DNA from: Oscillospiraceae bacterium | Lineage (GTDB): Bacteria; Bacillota; Clostridia; Oscillospirales; Ruminococcaceae | Length of the DNA stretch: 64,000 nt | Assembly (NCBI GenBank): GCA_022800935.1 | Contig: JAAWRH010000005.1 | Location: forward strand, 1-64,000 | Reading direction: 5' to 3' | Shown: positions 17,106-24,644 of the stretch, one piece after another | Position numbering within the stretch: the stretch's first letter is position 1 | Layout: each line of letters opens with the position of its first letter | The notes under the pieces: generated by a model | The model's input: only the letters and a program-made list of their open reading frames with translations | What the model was told of the DNA's origin: nothing | Database searches by the model: none | Position numbers and translations under genes: made by a program

Positions 17106-17990
17106 ATGGCCGTTATCAAAAAATCTGCCGGCGACCATATCTTTGATTTTATCAACGCCGTTTTTATGTGCTTTATGATTGTCATAACCCTGTATCCCTT
17201 TATCTATGTGGTTATGGCGTCCCTCAGCGTCCCCAAGCTGTTCCTGGCCCACACCGGGCTTCTGCTGCGCCCAGTGGGTTTCAGCCTGGAATCCTATGAG
17301 GCGGTTCTGCGCAATCCAAACATTAAAATCGGGTATGTCAACACCGTCTTTATCGTGGTGGTGGGCACGCTGTGCAACGTGATTGCCACAGCCATCGGCG
17401 CGTATGTCCTCTCCCGGAAGGGCCCCTTCTGGAAGGGACCGCTGATGTTTATTATCGTCATCACCATGTTTGTGGGCGGCGGGCTCGTGCCCAACTACAT
17501 CCTGATACAGAACCTGGGACTTTATAACTCCCTCTGGTCGCTGATTCTCCCCGGACTCATCTCCACTCACAATATGATCGTCATGCGCACCGCCTTCCAG
17601 GGAATCCCTGAAAGTCTGGAGGAGTCCGCCCGCATCGACGGGGCCAACGACTGGACCATTCTCTTCAAGGTCATCATCCCGCTGGCCATTCCCACCATGG
17701 CGGTTATCTCCCTGTTCTATGCGGTCAGCCATTGGAACTCCTGGTTCAGCGCCATGATCTACCTGAAGGACAAAACCAAATACCCCCTCCAGCTGGTGCT
17801 GCGGGAGATCATTGTCCAGAGCCAGGTCAGCGACATGACCACCATGGATTCCTATATGGACCGTTACGCCGTCAGCCAGACGGTGAAATACGCCACTATC
17901 ATGGTCGCAACCATCCCCATCCTCTGCGTCTACCCCTTCCTGCAAAAGTATTTTGTCAAGGGCGTGATGATTGGGGCTATCAAAGGCTGA
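17106..17990 (+). CDS. ABC transporter permease, YtcP/LplC family
   Basis: A 294-residue second permease with six predicted helices. Its EAA loop is EESARIDGANDWTILFKVII near residues 175-194. It ends in KGVMIGAIKG, the typical C-terminus of YtcP/LplC proteins. The ATG at 17106 is chosen because GAAAGGA sits 8 bases upstream; the ATG at 17097 overlaps that site. It forms the heterodimeric channel with the preceding LplB-type protein. A short gap separates it from the beta-propeller gene, indicating one operon. Confidence 0.94.
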   Translation: MAVIKKSAGDHIFDFINAVFMCFMIVITLYPFIYVVMASLSVPKLFLAHTGLLLRPVGFSLESYEAVLRNPNIKIGYVNTVFIVVVGTLCNVIATAIGAYVLSRKGPFWKGPLMFIIVITMFVGGGLVPNYILIQNLGLYNSLWSLILPGLISTHNMIVMRTAFQGIPESLEESARIDGANDWTILFKVIIPLAIPTMAVISLFYAVSHWNSWFSAMIYLKDKTKYPLQLVLREIIVQSQVSDMTTMDSYMDRYAVSQTVKYATIMVATIPILCVYPFLQKYFVKGVMIGAIKG

Positions 17991-18038
17991 TGCATTATGG
18001 TATAATTGATTTGAACAAGTGAAAGGATGTGTGCTGCA

Positions 18039-19106
18039 ATGTCTGCTGAAAAGCTGCCGGTTACCCGGAAAATGGAACACCTCGGCGAAACCCGCATGGC
18101 TATGTTCCTCCCGAAGATATTTGAAACCTGCCACGCCGCCAATCTGCTGGAATTACATAACCACGATATCCTCTGCTCCTGGTTTGCCGGGAGCGGGGAG
18201 GGCAACCCCGATACCTGCATCGTCCTCAGCCGCATGAGCGCCCAGACAGGGGAGTGGTCCGAGCCCATGGTCATGTCCGACGACCCGGAGCGCTCGGAGC
18301 AGAACCCCGTCCTGTTCCAGTCCCCGGAGGGGCCTGTCTGGCTGCTGTACACCTCCAACGAGCCCCACAACCAGCGGACTGCCCATGTCTGTCTGCGGGT
18401 TTCCGAGGATAACGGCGTCACCTGGTCGGAGCCGAGGATTCTCTTTGAGGAGACGGGCATCTTTATCCGTCAGCCCATTGTGGTGCTCTCCAACGGCGAC
18501 TGGCTCTGTCCCGCCTACTACTGCAAGCTGTCCGGCCACTACAGCGTGGTGAAAATCTCCGCCGACAGGGGGGAGACCTGGACGGAGTATCAGCTCCCCG
18601 ACCCTGTATACAGCGTGCAGATGAACGTGGTGGAAACCCGTCCCGGCCATCTTGTGGCAATCTTCCGCAGCCGCAAGGCGGATTACGTCTACCGCAGCGA
18701 ATCCGACGATTTTGGCCGCACCTGGCGTACCCCGCTGCCCACCGACGCCCCCAACAATAACGCCTCCATGCAGATGGTAAAGCTCCAGGACGGGCGGCTG
18801 ATAATGGCCTGCAACCCCACCAATATCATGAAGGAGTTCCGTATAATGAAGACCGCGGACGGCAGAACCTATCGCAAGACCTACCGCACCCCCCTGGCGG
18901 TCTGCTTCTCCGAGGACGACGGCTGGACCTGGAAGGACTACCGCACCATCCAGGACGTGTACCAGGGGGCCACCAGGGAGATACAGGGCTTCTCCTACCC
19001 CTCCCTGATGCAGTCCCAGGACGGGACCATCCACTGCTGCTTTACCTTTAACCGGGAAAATATGAAGTATATCGCCTTTAAGGAGGAGTATTTCACCAAA
19101 TTCTGA
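18039..19106 (+). CDS. Sialidase-like Asp-box beta-propeller protein (BNR_2)
   Basis: A 355-residue six-bladed propeller of the BNR_2/sialidase superfamily. Four Asp-box repeats are visible: SEDNGVTW, SADRGETW, SDDFGRTW and SEDDGWTW. No signal peptide is present, so it should act in the cytoplasm on imported material. The start is taken as ATG 18039, 11 bases after AAAGGA; ATG 18027 is too close to that site. True sialidases carry an Arg triad, which I cannot assign here. Related propellers cleave various terminal sugars, including acidic ones. It sits between the importer and the six-hairpin glycosidase, implying a role in breaking down the imported glycan. Specificity is unknown. Confidence 0.85.
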   Translation: MSAEKLPVTRKMEHLGETRMAMFLPKIFETCHAANLLELHNHDILCSWFAGSGEGNPDTCIVLSRMSAQTGEWSEPMVMSDDPERSEQNPVLFQSPEGPVWLLYTSNEPHNQRTAHVCLRVSEDNGVTWSEPRILFEETGIFIRQPIVVLSNGDWLCPAYYCKLSGHYSVVKISADRGETWTEYQLPDPVYSVQMNVVETRPGHLVAIFRSRKADYVYRSESDDFGRTWRTPLPTDAPNNNASMQMVKLQDGRLIMACNPTNIMKEFRIMKTADGRTYRKTYRTPLAVCFSEDDGWTWKDYRTIQDVYQGATREIQGFSYPSLMQSQDGTIHCCFTFNRENMKYIAFKEEYFTKF

Positions 19107-19124
19107 TTGGAAAAGGGAAAAACC

Positions 19125-19223
19125 GTGCAGTTGATTGCCGATTTGATCAAAACATCTTCTCATCTGCTTTCGAAGCTGCAAAGGAAAAAAATCCGGGAAA
19201 AGCGCTTTACATATCTGAAATAA
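19125..19223 (+). CDS. Candidate 32-residue basic small protein
   Basis: A GTG-initiated 32-codon ORF with a near-ideal ribosome-binding site (AAAAGGG, 7-base spacing) just after the propeller gene and 25 bases before the glycosidase. The peptide begins MQLIADLIKTSSHLLSKLQR and ends in a strongly cationic segment, giving an amphipathic helix followed by a basic tail. It could be a real small protein, a translational coupling peptide or chance. No homolog is recognised. The evidence is the start site and codon continuity only. Confidence 0.35.
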   Translation: MQLIADLIKTSSHLLSKLQRKKIREKRFTYLK

Positions 19224-19248
19224 ACGCGAAAGGGATGTTTACAGGACA

Positions 19249-21408
19249 ATGCTCAAGGTTGACGAGGCCCTCCGTTATGAGGAACGCTGTCTGCGAATCC
19301 GGACCGGGGCGCTGCTGTTTGGGCCTGTGGGGAACAGGCTTTTTGCGGAAACGCTGGAGAAAAAGCCCGGCTTTGTGGGCAGGATTGACTTTATCCACAA
19401 GATTAATATTACCTCCCTCTTTGAGGTGACGTGTAGCACTGACCCGGATTTTGGCACCGGAAAAGCTGTCTGGTATCCCAGCCACATGACCTTCGACTAT
19501 GCCGACGAGGACATTGTGTTCCATGAGGTGAAGTATATCACCGAGGACGACACAGCGGTATCCTGGCAGAAGTGGGAGAACCGTTCCGGCGCACCTATCA
19601 CCCTGACCTTAAAGGTCCAGGTGGAGCAGTGCGGTACGGAACGGGAGGAGGACGGAACCTTCTGGCTTCAGACTCCCATGACGGCCCACGGATTCCGGGT
19701 AGGCGCGGCGGTTGGCAGCAGCTTTGCGCTGGAAAAGCGGGACCTTGTGCTGGCACCTGGGCAGGTCATGGACTTTATGGTCGCCGCCTCGGCGGTAAAT
19801 CTGGAAACCGAGACAAGGGAAGACGCTGTCCGCAGGGTGAGGGAATACCTGAATCAATCCCCGGCGGAGGAGTTTATTTTTGAGCGCTATCAGAAACAGT
19901 ATGACAAATTCTTCCGGGAGGCCCCCTCCTTTGAAAGCAGTGACCGAATGCTCAACCGCACCTGGATGTACCGCTGGTTCCTGCTCCGCCACTGTATGGC
20001 AAAGCCCAATTACGGCAACCTGATTCATACGGTGGAATATGAGGGGCGCTCCCACAAGGTGAGCAAAACCCCCTTTGAGCGCAAGGGATGGGAGTTTACC
20101 AAGCTTATCCCCCTGTCAACACCCCTGCATATCACCGACCTGCGGTGGCACTCCCGGAGGGAGGAGGCCCATGAGATAGTCCGGTCCTTCTTTGCCACAG
20201 CCGATGAAAACGGCATTGCCCGAACGACCTTCGTCCATGAATACGGCAACCCCTACGCCAACTATATGGTGTGGGCCGTCTACCGCCTTTATCTGGCGGA
20301 CGGGGACCTGGACTTTGTCCGGGAGATGCTCCCCGCCATGGTCCGCTTTGTAGAGGGGCACATCAAGGTGTACGGCAATGCCGGGGACCTTTTGCAGATT
20401 GAGAGGGTACATCAGCGCACCGGAAAGGAATATCAGCCCAGCTACTGGTATTTCCACCGGGATGAAAACGGAGAATACCCCAAAAATCCCAAAGACCCCT
20501 CTAAGTACACCCCTTTGAAGCGGGTGGATCGCAGCGTGTATCATTACCTGAACCTGAAGGGGCTGGCGGCCATGTGCCGCCTGACGGGAGACGGCGAGGG
20601 TTTGCAGGGCTGGCAGAGATATCACGAGCTGGCGGAACGCCTGGCCCAGGAGATCAACGAAAAGATGTGGGATTCCCAGACCAGCTTCTACTATGACCTC
20701 CATTACCAGAACGATGAAAAGGCTATGGTGAAGAACATTGTTGGCATCTACCCCTACTGGGCGGAAATCGACGGAGAACAGGAAAAAGCGGGAATCGGCA
20801 AGCTGTTTGACAGGGATTACTTTGCCGCAGGCTCCGCCTTTGCGTCGGTGGCGAAAGACTGCCCCGCCTACCGCCCCATGGGGGGATGGATGGGGAACTT
20901 TATCAAGGGCAGGGACGGCTGCGTCTGGTGCGGCCCCTCCTGGCCCTACACCACCGGTATCGCCCTGGATGCCGCCGCGCGGGAGAGCAAACGGAGAGGG
21001 CATATTTATGACAGGGAGTTCGGCAGATTCCTGCGGGAGTACTGCGTCCAGCACTTCCGGGATGGGGATTTGGAGCGCCCCTATCTGGTGGAGCATTACA
21101 ACGCCGAAACCGGAGAACCCCTCAGCGACGACGCGGATTACAACCATTCCTACTGGCTGGAGCTGGTGATTGCCCACGTCTGCGGCATGGAGATAGGGGA
21201 AACAGAGCTGGTAATCGACCCCGTTGATATCGGCTTAAAGTATTTTAAGCTGGATGGGGTGGATATTCGGGGACACAAATACAGTGTCCATTATTCCCAG
21301 GGGAGGGACAGAGAGCGGCTGGGCCTGGAGAAGGGCTTTGCCGTCCTGCGGGACGGGGAGACTGTCTTCCGCAGCGACGTCCTGACCAAAACCGTTCTGC
21401 CGCTGTAA
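19249..21408 (+). CDS. Six-hairpin glycosidase, GH63/MGH1-like
   Basis: A 719-residue enzyme: an N-terminal beta-sandwich (about 1-230) followed by an (alpha/alpha)6 barrel. Barrel motifs include MYRWFLLRHCMAKPNYGN near residue 243, WSLR-like DLRWHSRREEAHE near 300, CVWCGPSWPYTTG near 560, and YLVEHYNAETGEPL near 610, which resemble clan GH-G enzymes (GH63, mannosyl/glucosylglycerate hydrolases). Candidate catalytic acids lie in these loops but I do not assign them. There is no signal peptide, so it is cytoplasmic. It lies 40 bases before the kinase-dehydrogenase fusion. MGH-type enzymes release sugar acids from glycosides, which would supply the downstream acid-sugar kinase; that link is inference. 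Confidence 0.8.
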   Translation: MLKVDEALRYEERCLRIRTGALLFGPVGNRLFAETLEKKPGFVGRIDFIHKINITSLFEVTCSTDPDFGTGKAVWYPSHMTFDYADEDIVFHEVKYITEDDTAVSWQKWENRSGAPITLTLKVQVEQCGTEREEDGTFWLQTPMTAHGFRVGAAVGSSFALEKRDLVLAPGQVMDFMVAASAVNLETETREDAVRRVREYLNQSPAEEFIFERYQKQYDKFFREAPSFESSDRMLNRTWMYRWFLLRHCMAKPNYGNLIHTVEYEGRSHKVSKTPFERKGWEFTKLIPLSTPLHITDLRWHSRREEAHEIVRSFFATADENGIARTTFVHEYGNPYANYMVWAVYRLYLADGDLDFVREMLPAMVRFVEGHIKVYGNAGDLLQIERVHQRTGKEYQPSYWYFHRDENGEYPKNPKDPSKYTPLKRVDRSVYHYLNLKGLAAMCRLTGDGEGLQGWQRYHELAERLAQEINEKMWDSQTSFYYDLHYQNDEKAMVKNIVGIYPYWAEIDGEQEKAGIGKLFDRDYFAAGSAFASVAKDCPAYRPMGGWMGNFIKGRDGCVWCGPSWPYTTGIALDAAARESKRRGHIYDREFGRFLREYCVQHFRDGDLERPYLVEHYNAETGEPLSDDADYNHSYWLELVIAHVCGMEIGETELVIDPVDIGLKYFKLDGVDIRGHKYSVHYSQGRDRERLGLEKGFAVLRDGETVFRSDVLTKTVLPL

Positions 21409-21447
21409 GGAACGTTTCAGACACTAACCGTTTTTAAGGAGGAAGCC

Positions 21448-23703
21448 ATGCCGAAGCTGATCATACTTGCCGATGATTTTACCGGCGCGCTGGACACAGC
21501 CGCCAAGCTTGCCGCCCGGCGTATCTCCTGCTTTGTCACCTCGGAGCGGGGGATAGACCCTTCCGAGCTGCCGGATGACTGCGAGGTTCTGACCATCGAC
21601 ACCGAGACCCGCCATGTTTCGCCGGAGCAGGCGTATACCCTATACCGGGATTTGTGCCGGAAGTGGGGAGAGCTTTCCCCTTATCTGTATATCAAAACAG
21701 ATTCGGTCATGCGGGGGAATCTGTCCGCCTCCCTGGCGGGGGCAGCGGAGGGTCTGGGATGCGCCGCCGCCTTTGTCCCAGCGTTTCCCTCGGCGGGCAG
21801 GACGACAAAAAACGGAAAACATTATGTCAGCGGGATTCCTTTGGAGCAGTCTCCTTTTGCCGATGACCCCCTGAATCCGGCTGTCACCAGCGATGTTTCC
21901 GCCATTCTCACCAGGGATTATCCCCTTTCGGTGCAGCTGATTCCGGAGGGTGGGGATATTCCCGACAGGGGGCGAAGGGGTGAAGTGCTGCTGTTTGACT
22001 GTGCCTCCAACGGGGAGATCGCCCGGATTGGCAATCGGCTCAAAGCGGCGGGGCTTCTCCGATTGACCGCCGGGTGCGCCGGATTTGCCGCTGTGCTTCC
22101 GGAGCTGATTTCCTTCCGTCTCTCCCAGGGATGGGGCGGGGGTCCGGGTGGGATGCTGCTGCTCAGCGGAAGCGCCAATGAAATCACCTGGAAGCAGCTG
22201 GATTATGGAGAGAACCGGGGCTGGCAAATCCTGTCACCCCGGTGGGAGGATGTTGCAGCGGGAAATCCGGACCCGGTTCTGGAGGAGCTGGAAAGCGCCT
22301 TCCATGCGGGGAAGGAACGCGCCGCCCTGGCGATTTCCCGGAGCAGGGAGCAGGTGGAGGAGTGGAAAAAGTTCGCCGCCGCCTGCGGGATGGACGGCAG
22401 AGCGCTTCACAACACAATTCAGCGGTACACCCAAAGGCTGGTTCCCGCCGCCCTGGAGCGGACCGGTGTCCGAAACCTGGCCGTGTTCGGTGGGGACACC
22501 CTCTATTCCGCCCTGGAGGCGCTGGGGAGCCGTTCCCTGCGGGTCCAGGGGGAGGTTGAGGAGGGAATGCCCTTCTCCCTGGTCAAGCTGGGAGAAAAGG
22601 AGTATACTGTTATCAGCAAGTCCGGCGGCCTGGGGAGCTTAGAGGTTTTGGAAAACCTGCGGCGCTTTTTTTGGGCGGAAAATAACAATCCGCGTCCATT
22701 GACGCGGGACCAAAAGAAAGGATTTGATTCTATGCTGGCTGTTACGATGGGCGACGGCAACGGAGTGGGACCGGAGATCATTCTGAAAGCGTTCTCCGAA
22801 CATCAACTGGATGGCAGCTATGTCGTGATTGGGGATGTCTCCTGCCTGAAGCGTTGTTCGGAGATGCTGGGATTTTCCGTTCCCCTGCACACTGTCCAGG
22901 GTGTAGAGGATGTGCGGGACGGTGTCCTGAACGTCTGGGACAGGGAAATGCTGACAGAGGCGGAGGTCCAGCCTGGGGTACTTTCCAAAAAGGCTGGAGC
23001 CGCCGCCAGGGCATATGTGGAATTTGCCGCGCAGCAGTGCCTGAAGGGGACCTTTGACGCCATGGTGACGCTGCCCGTCAACAAGGAGGCGGTCCGCCTC
23101 TCCGATCCGGGCTTCACCGGGCACACGGAGCTGATTGCCCAGGTCTGCGGTCAGAGTGATTATACCATGATGCTCTCCTCCGACAAGCTGACCGTCACCC
23201 ATGTCAGCACCCATGTTTCCATGCTCCAGGCGGTGACCAATGTGAAAAAGGAGCGCATCGTCAAGGTGGCGGAGCTGACCCACTGCGCCCTGCTGGGCAG
23301 GTCGGCGCAGCCTAAAATCGCGGTGGCGGGCCTCAACGCCCACGCAGGCGAGGGCGGGGCCTTTGGGGATGAGGAGATCAGGGAGATCATCCCGGCGGTG
23401 GAGGAATGCCAGAAAATGGGCCTGAAGGTCACCGGGCCGTATCCGCCGGATACCATCTTCCTGCGGGCCTCCAAGGGGGAGTTTGACGCGGTTGTGTGTA
23501 TGTACCATGACCAGGGGCACATCCCCATGAAGGTGCTGGACTTTTCCGGCGGGGTCAACGTGACCCTGGGACTGAAGGTAATGCGGACGTCGGTGGACCA
23601 TGGGACGGCGTTTGACATAGCATACAAGGGGATTGCGGACAGCAGGAGCTTTGTGGAGGCGTACCGGTTTGCCCAGCAGATGGTAAACGGCGCAAGGAGA
23701 TAG
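21448..23703 (+). CDS. Fusion of four-carbon acid sugar kinase (DUF1537) and PdxA2-type 4-phosphate dehydrogenase
   Basis: A 751-residue fusion. Residues 1 to about 412 form a DUF1537 kinase: ILADDFTGALDTAAKLA at the N-terminus, TDSVMRGN near 87, and FGGDTLYSALEALG then SKSGGLGSLEVLENL in the nucleotide-binding domain. Residues 429-751 are a PdxA-family dehydrogenase with TMGDGNGVGPEI, HTELIAQVCG, the metal-site region GLNAHAGEGG and HDQGHIPMK. In known pathways DUF1537 kinases phosphorylate D-threonate or D-erythronate at C4, and PdxA2 oxidises and decarboxylates the product to dihydroxyacetone phosphate; here both steps share one chain. The domain linker contains a hairpin, an RBS and an ATG (separate entry). 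Pyridoxal synthesis is unlikely given the kinase partner. Confidence 0.92.
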   Translation: MPKLIILADDFTGALDTAAKLAARRISCFVTSERGIDPSELPDDCEVLTIDTETRHVSPEQAYTLYRDLCRKWGELSPYLYIKTDSVMRGNLSASLAGAAEGLGCAAAFVPAFPSAGRTTKNGKHYVSGIPLEQSPFADDPLNPAVTSDVSAILTRDYPLSVQLIPEGGDIPDRGRRGEVLLFDCASNGEIARIGNRLKAAGLLRLTAGCAGFAAVLPELISFRLSQGWGGGPGGMLLLSGSANEITWKQLDYGENRGWQILSPRWEDVAAGNPDPVLEELESAFHAGKERAALAISRSREQVEEWKKFAAACGMDGRALHNTIQRYTQRLVPAALERTGVRNLAVFGGDTLYSALEALGSRSLRVQGEVEEGMPFSLVKLGEKEYTVISKSGGLGSLEVLENLRRFFWAENNNPRPLTRDQKKGFDSMLAVTMGDGNGVGPEIILKAFSEHQLDGSYVVIGDVSCLKRCSEMLGFSVPLHTVQGVEDVRDGVLNVWDREMLTEAEVQPGVLSKKAGAAARAYVEFAAQQCLKGTFDAMVTLPVNKEAVRLSDPGFTGHTELIAQVCGQSDYTMMLSSDKLTVTHVSTHVSMLQAVTNVKKERIVKVAELTHCALLGRSAQPKIAVAGLNAHAGEGGAFGDEEIREIIPAVEECQKMGLKVTGPYPPDTIFLRASKGEFDAVVCMYHDQGHIPMKVLDFSGGVNVTLGLKVMRTSVDHGTAFDIAYKGIADSRSFVEAYRFAQQMVNGARR
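22690..22734 (+). promoter_or_regulatory. Internal hairpin, ribosome-binding site and in-frame ATG in the fusion linker
   Basis: Between the kinase and dehydrogenase domains lie a 7 bp hairpin (CCGCGTC, CATT loop, GACGCGG), then AAAGAAAGGA, then an in-frame ATG at 22732 that begins MLAVTMGDGNGVGPE, the natural N-terminus of a PdxA protein. This looks like a former intergenic start region now read through. It may still allow independent synthesis of the dehydrogenase. Confidence 0.6.
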
Positions 23704-23728
23704 GACAGGCAGGCAAAAGTGGGCACGC

Positions 23729-23756
23729 ACCTTTTTGACCCTTCTTTCATATGATA
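23729..23756 (+). promoter_or_regulatory. Possible mother-cell (sigma-E/K-like) promoter upstream of spoVM
   Basis: CATATGATA at 23748-23756 matches the sigma-K -10 pattern CATAnnnTA and partly the sigma-E pattern, with AC 17 bases upstream. In Bacillus subtilis spoVM is expressed in the mother cell. The match is short and could be chance. Confidence 0.3.
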
Positions 23757-23789
23757 TGGTAGCTGTTATCGTACCGATGGAAGGAGGGG

Positions 23790-23948
23790 ATGGGCTTGAG
23801 GGGCTGCAACGGCATCTGGCAGGCTGTCTGCATGGCTGCCGCCGCCTTTGGCCTGGGACTGCTGCTGGCGCTTTTCTGCCCGCTGCGGCTCGTTCTGGTT
23901 CTGGCCGCCGCGGCGCTGATTGCGGTTGGCGTGTTTCTGTTGTTATAA
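23790..23948 (+). CDS. Small hydrophobic membrane protein (52 aa) upstream of spoVM
   Basis: A 52-codon ORF starting at ATG 23790 directly after AAGGAGGGG. It encodes two closely spaced hydrophobic segments (AVCMAAAAFGLGLLLALF and LVLVLAAAALIAVGVFLLL) separated by CPLRL, consistent with a small helical hairpin membrane protein. It is 29 bases upstream of spoVM and would share its transcript. No known sporulation protein is recognised. The spacing of the ribosome-binding site is tight, and the hydrophobic composition could arise by chance in GC-rich DNA, but the combination is convincing enough to list. Confidence 0.5.
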   Translation: MGLRGCNGIWQAVCMAAAAFGLGLLLALFCPLRLVLVLAAAALIAVGVFLLL

Positions 23949-23977
23949 ACGGAGTGGAAAGGTTGGGTGTTGTCCAT

Positions 23978-24058
23978 ATGAAAATCGTCGTAGTGAAAAG
24001 TCCGCGCTTTTTGGCTGGATTGCTTCGGATGTTCTTTAAGATAGAAAAGGATACGTGA
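23978..24058 (+). CDS. spoVM: Stage V sporulation protein M (SpoVM)
   Basis: A 26-residue peptide beginning MKIVVVKSPRFLAGLLRMFF and ending KIEKDT. It aligns by eye with Bacillus SpoVM (MKFYTIKLPKFLGGIVR...): same length, the Lys-x-Pro-Lys/Arg-Phe-Leu core and an amphipathic C-terminal helix. SpoVM binds the convex outer forespore membrane in the mother cell, where it anchors the SpoIVA coat basement layer. GGAAAGG lies about 15 bases upstream, longer than usual. A terminator follows within 10 bases. Such short genes are often missed by gene callers. Confidence 0.85.
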   Translation: MKIVVVKSPRFLAGLLRMFFKIEKDT

Positions 24059-24067
24059 TTCATCCGG

Positions 24068-24106
24068 GCGGCCGGGGTCCTTCAGGGGCTTCGGCCGCTG
24101 ATTTTT
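24068..24106 (+). terminator. Terminator after spoVM
   Basis: GCGGCCG and CGGCCGC form a 7 bp GC-rich stem around a 17-base loop, followed by TGATTTTT. Confidence 0.6.
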
Positions 24107-24144
24107 GTTCATAGGGAATTTACCGGATTGCCCCAGGTTTTCTC

Positions 24145-24173
24145 TTGCCCAAAGAAAAAGAGTGGAGTATAAT
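24145..24173 (+). promoter_or_regulatory. Sigma-A-type promoter of the cupin-TIM barrel genes
   Basis: TTGCCC (24145-24150), 17-base spacer, perfect TATAAT (24168-24173). The heptamer repeat array lies just downstream, inside the expected leader RNA. Confidence 0.6.
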
Positions 24174-24193
24174 AAAATCAGGAAATTTTTCGG

Positions 24194-24228
24194 AATACCC
24201 AATACCCGATACCTGATACCTGATACCT
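24194..24228 (+). repeat. Tandem heptanucleotide repeat, five units
   Basis: Five consecutive 7-base units: AATACCC, AATACCC, GATACCT, GATACCT, GATACCT. They lie between the promoter and the ribosome-binding site of the cupin gene, about 50 bases before its ATG. Confidence 0.9.
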
Positions 24229-24278
24229 GCCCATACCTTTGGGACAGGTTCAAAAAATGAAACAGGAGGTCACTCACT

Positions 24279-24623
24279 ATGGAACACAAAAACCAGGCGT
24301 TTGTCTTTAACGACACCATCCGGGCCAAGGACCTTGGCGGCGGCGTTGTCCGCAAGGTCCTTGCCCACGGCGATAATCTGATGTGCTGCGAGCTGCACTT
24401 TGAAAAAGGGGCTGTGGGCGCCATGCACCACCACCCCCACACGCAGTGCTCCTATGTTGTCTCCGGGGCCTTTGAGTTCACCATCAACGGGGAGAAAAAG
24501 GTGGTTCGCAAAGGCGACACCCTCTATAAGCTGCCCAATGTGGAGCATGGCTGCGTCTGCCTGGAGGAGGGCGTCCTGCTGGACTTTTTCACCCCCATGC
24601 GGGAAGATTTCGTGACCGAATAA
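24279..24623 (+). CDS. Single-domain cupin protein (KdgF-like)
   Basis: A 114-residue single cupin barrel. Motif 1 (GAMHHHPHTQCSYVVSG, near residues 46-62) supplies His ligands and motif 2 (GDTLYKLPNVEHGC, near 78-91) the third His, giving an intact metal site. Size and motif style resemble KdgF, a cupin that linearises unsaturated uronates in pectin and alginate breakdown, but many sugar-isomerase cupins look alike. ACAGGAGG precedes the ATG. It is followed 21 bases later by a TIM-barrel isomerase/epimerase gene, so the two are likely co-transcribed and act on one sugar. Confidence 0.85.
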   Translation: MEHKNQAFVFNDTIRAKDLGGGVVRKVLAHGDNLMCCELHFEKGAVGAMHHHPHTQCSYVVSGAFEFTINGEKKVVRKGDTLYKLPNVEHGCVCLEEGVLLDFFTPMREDFVTE

Positions 24624-24644
24624 CATAGGAAAGGAAGACAGAGG

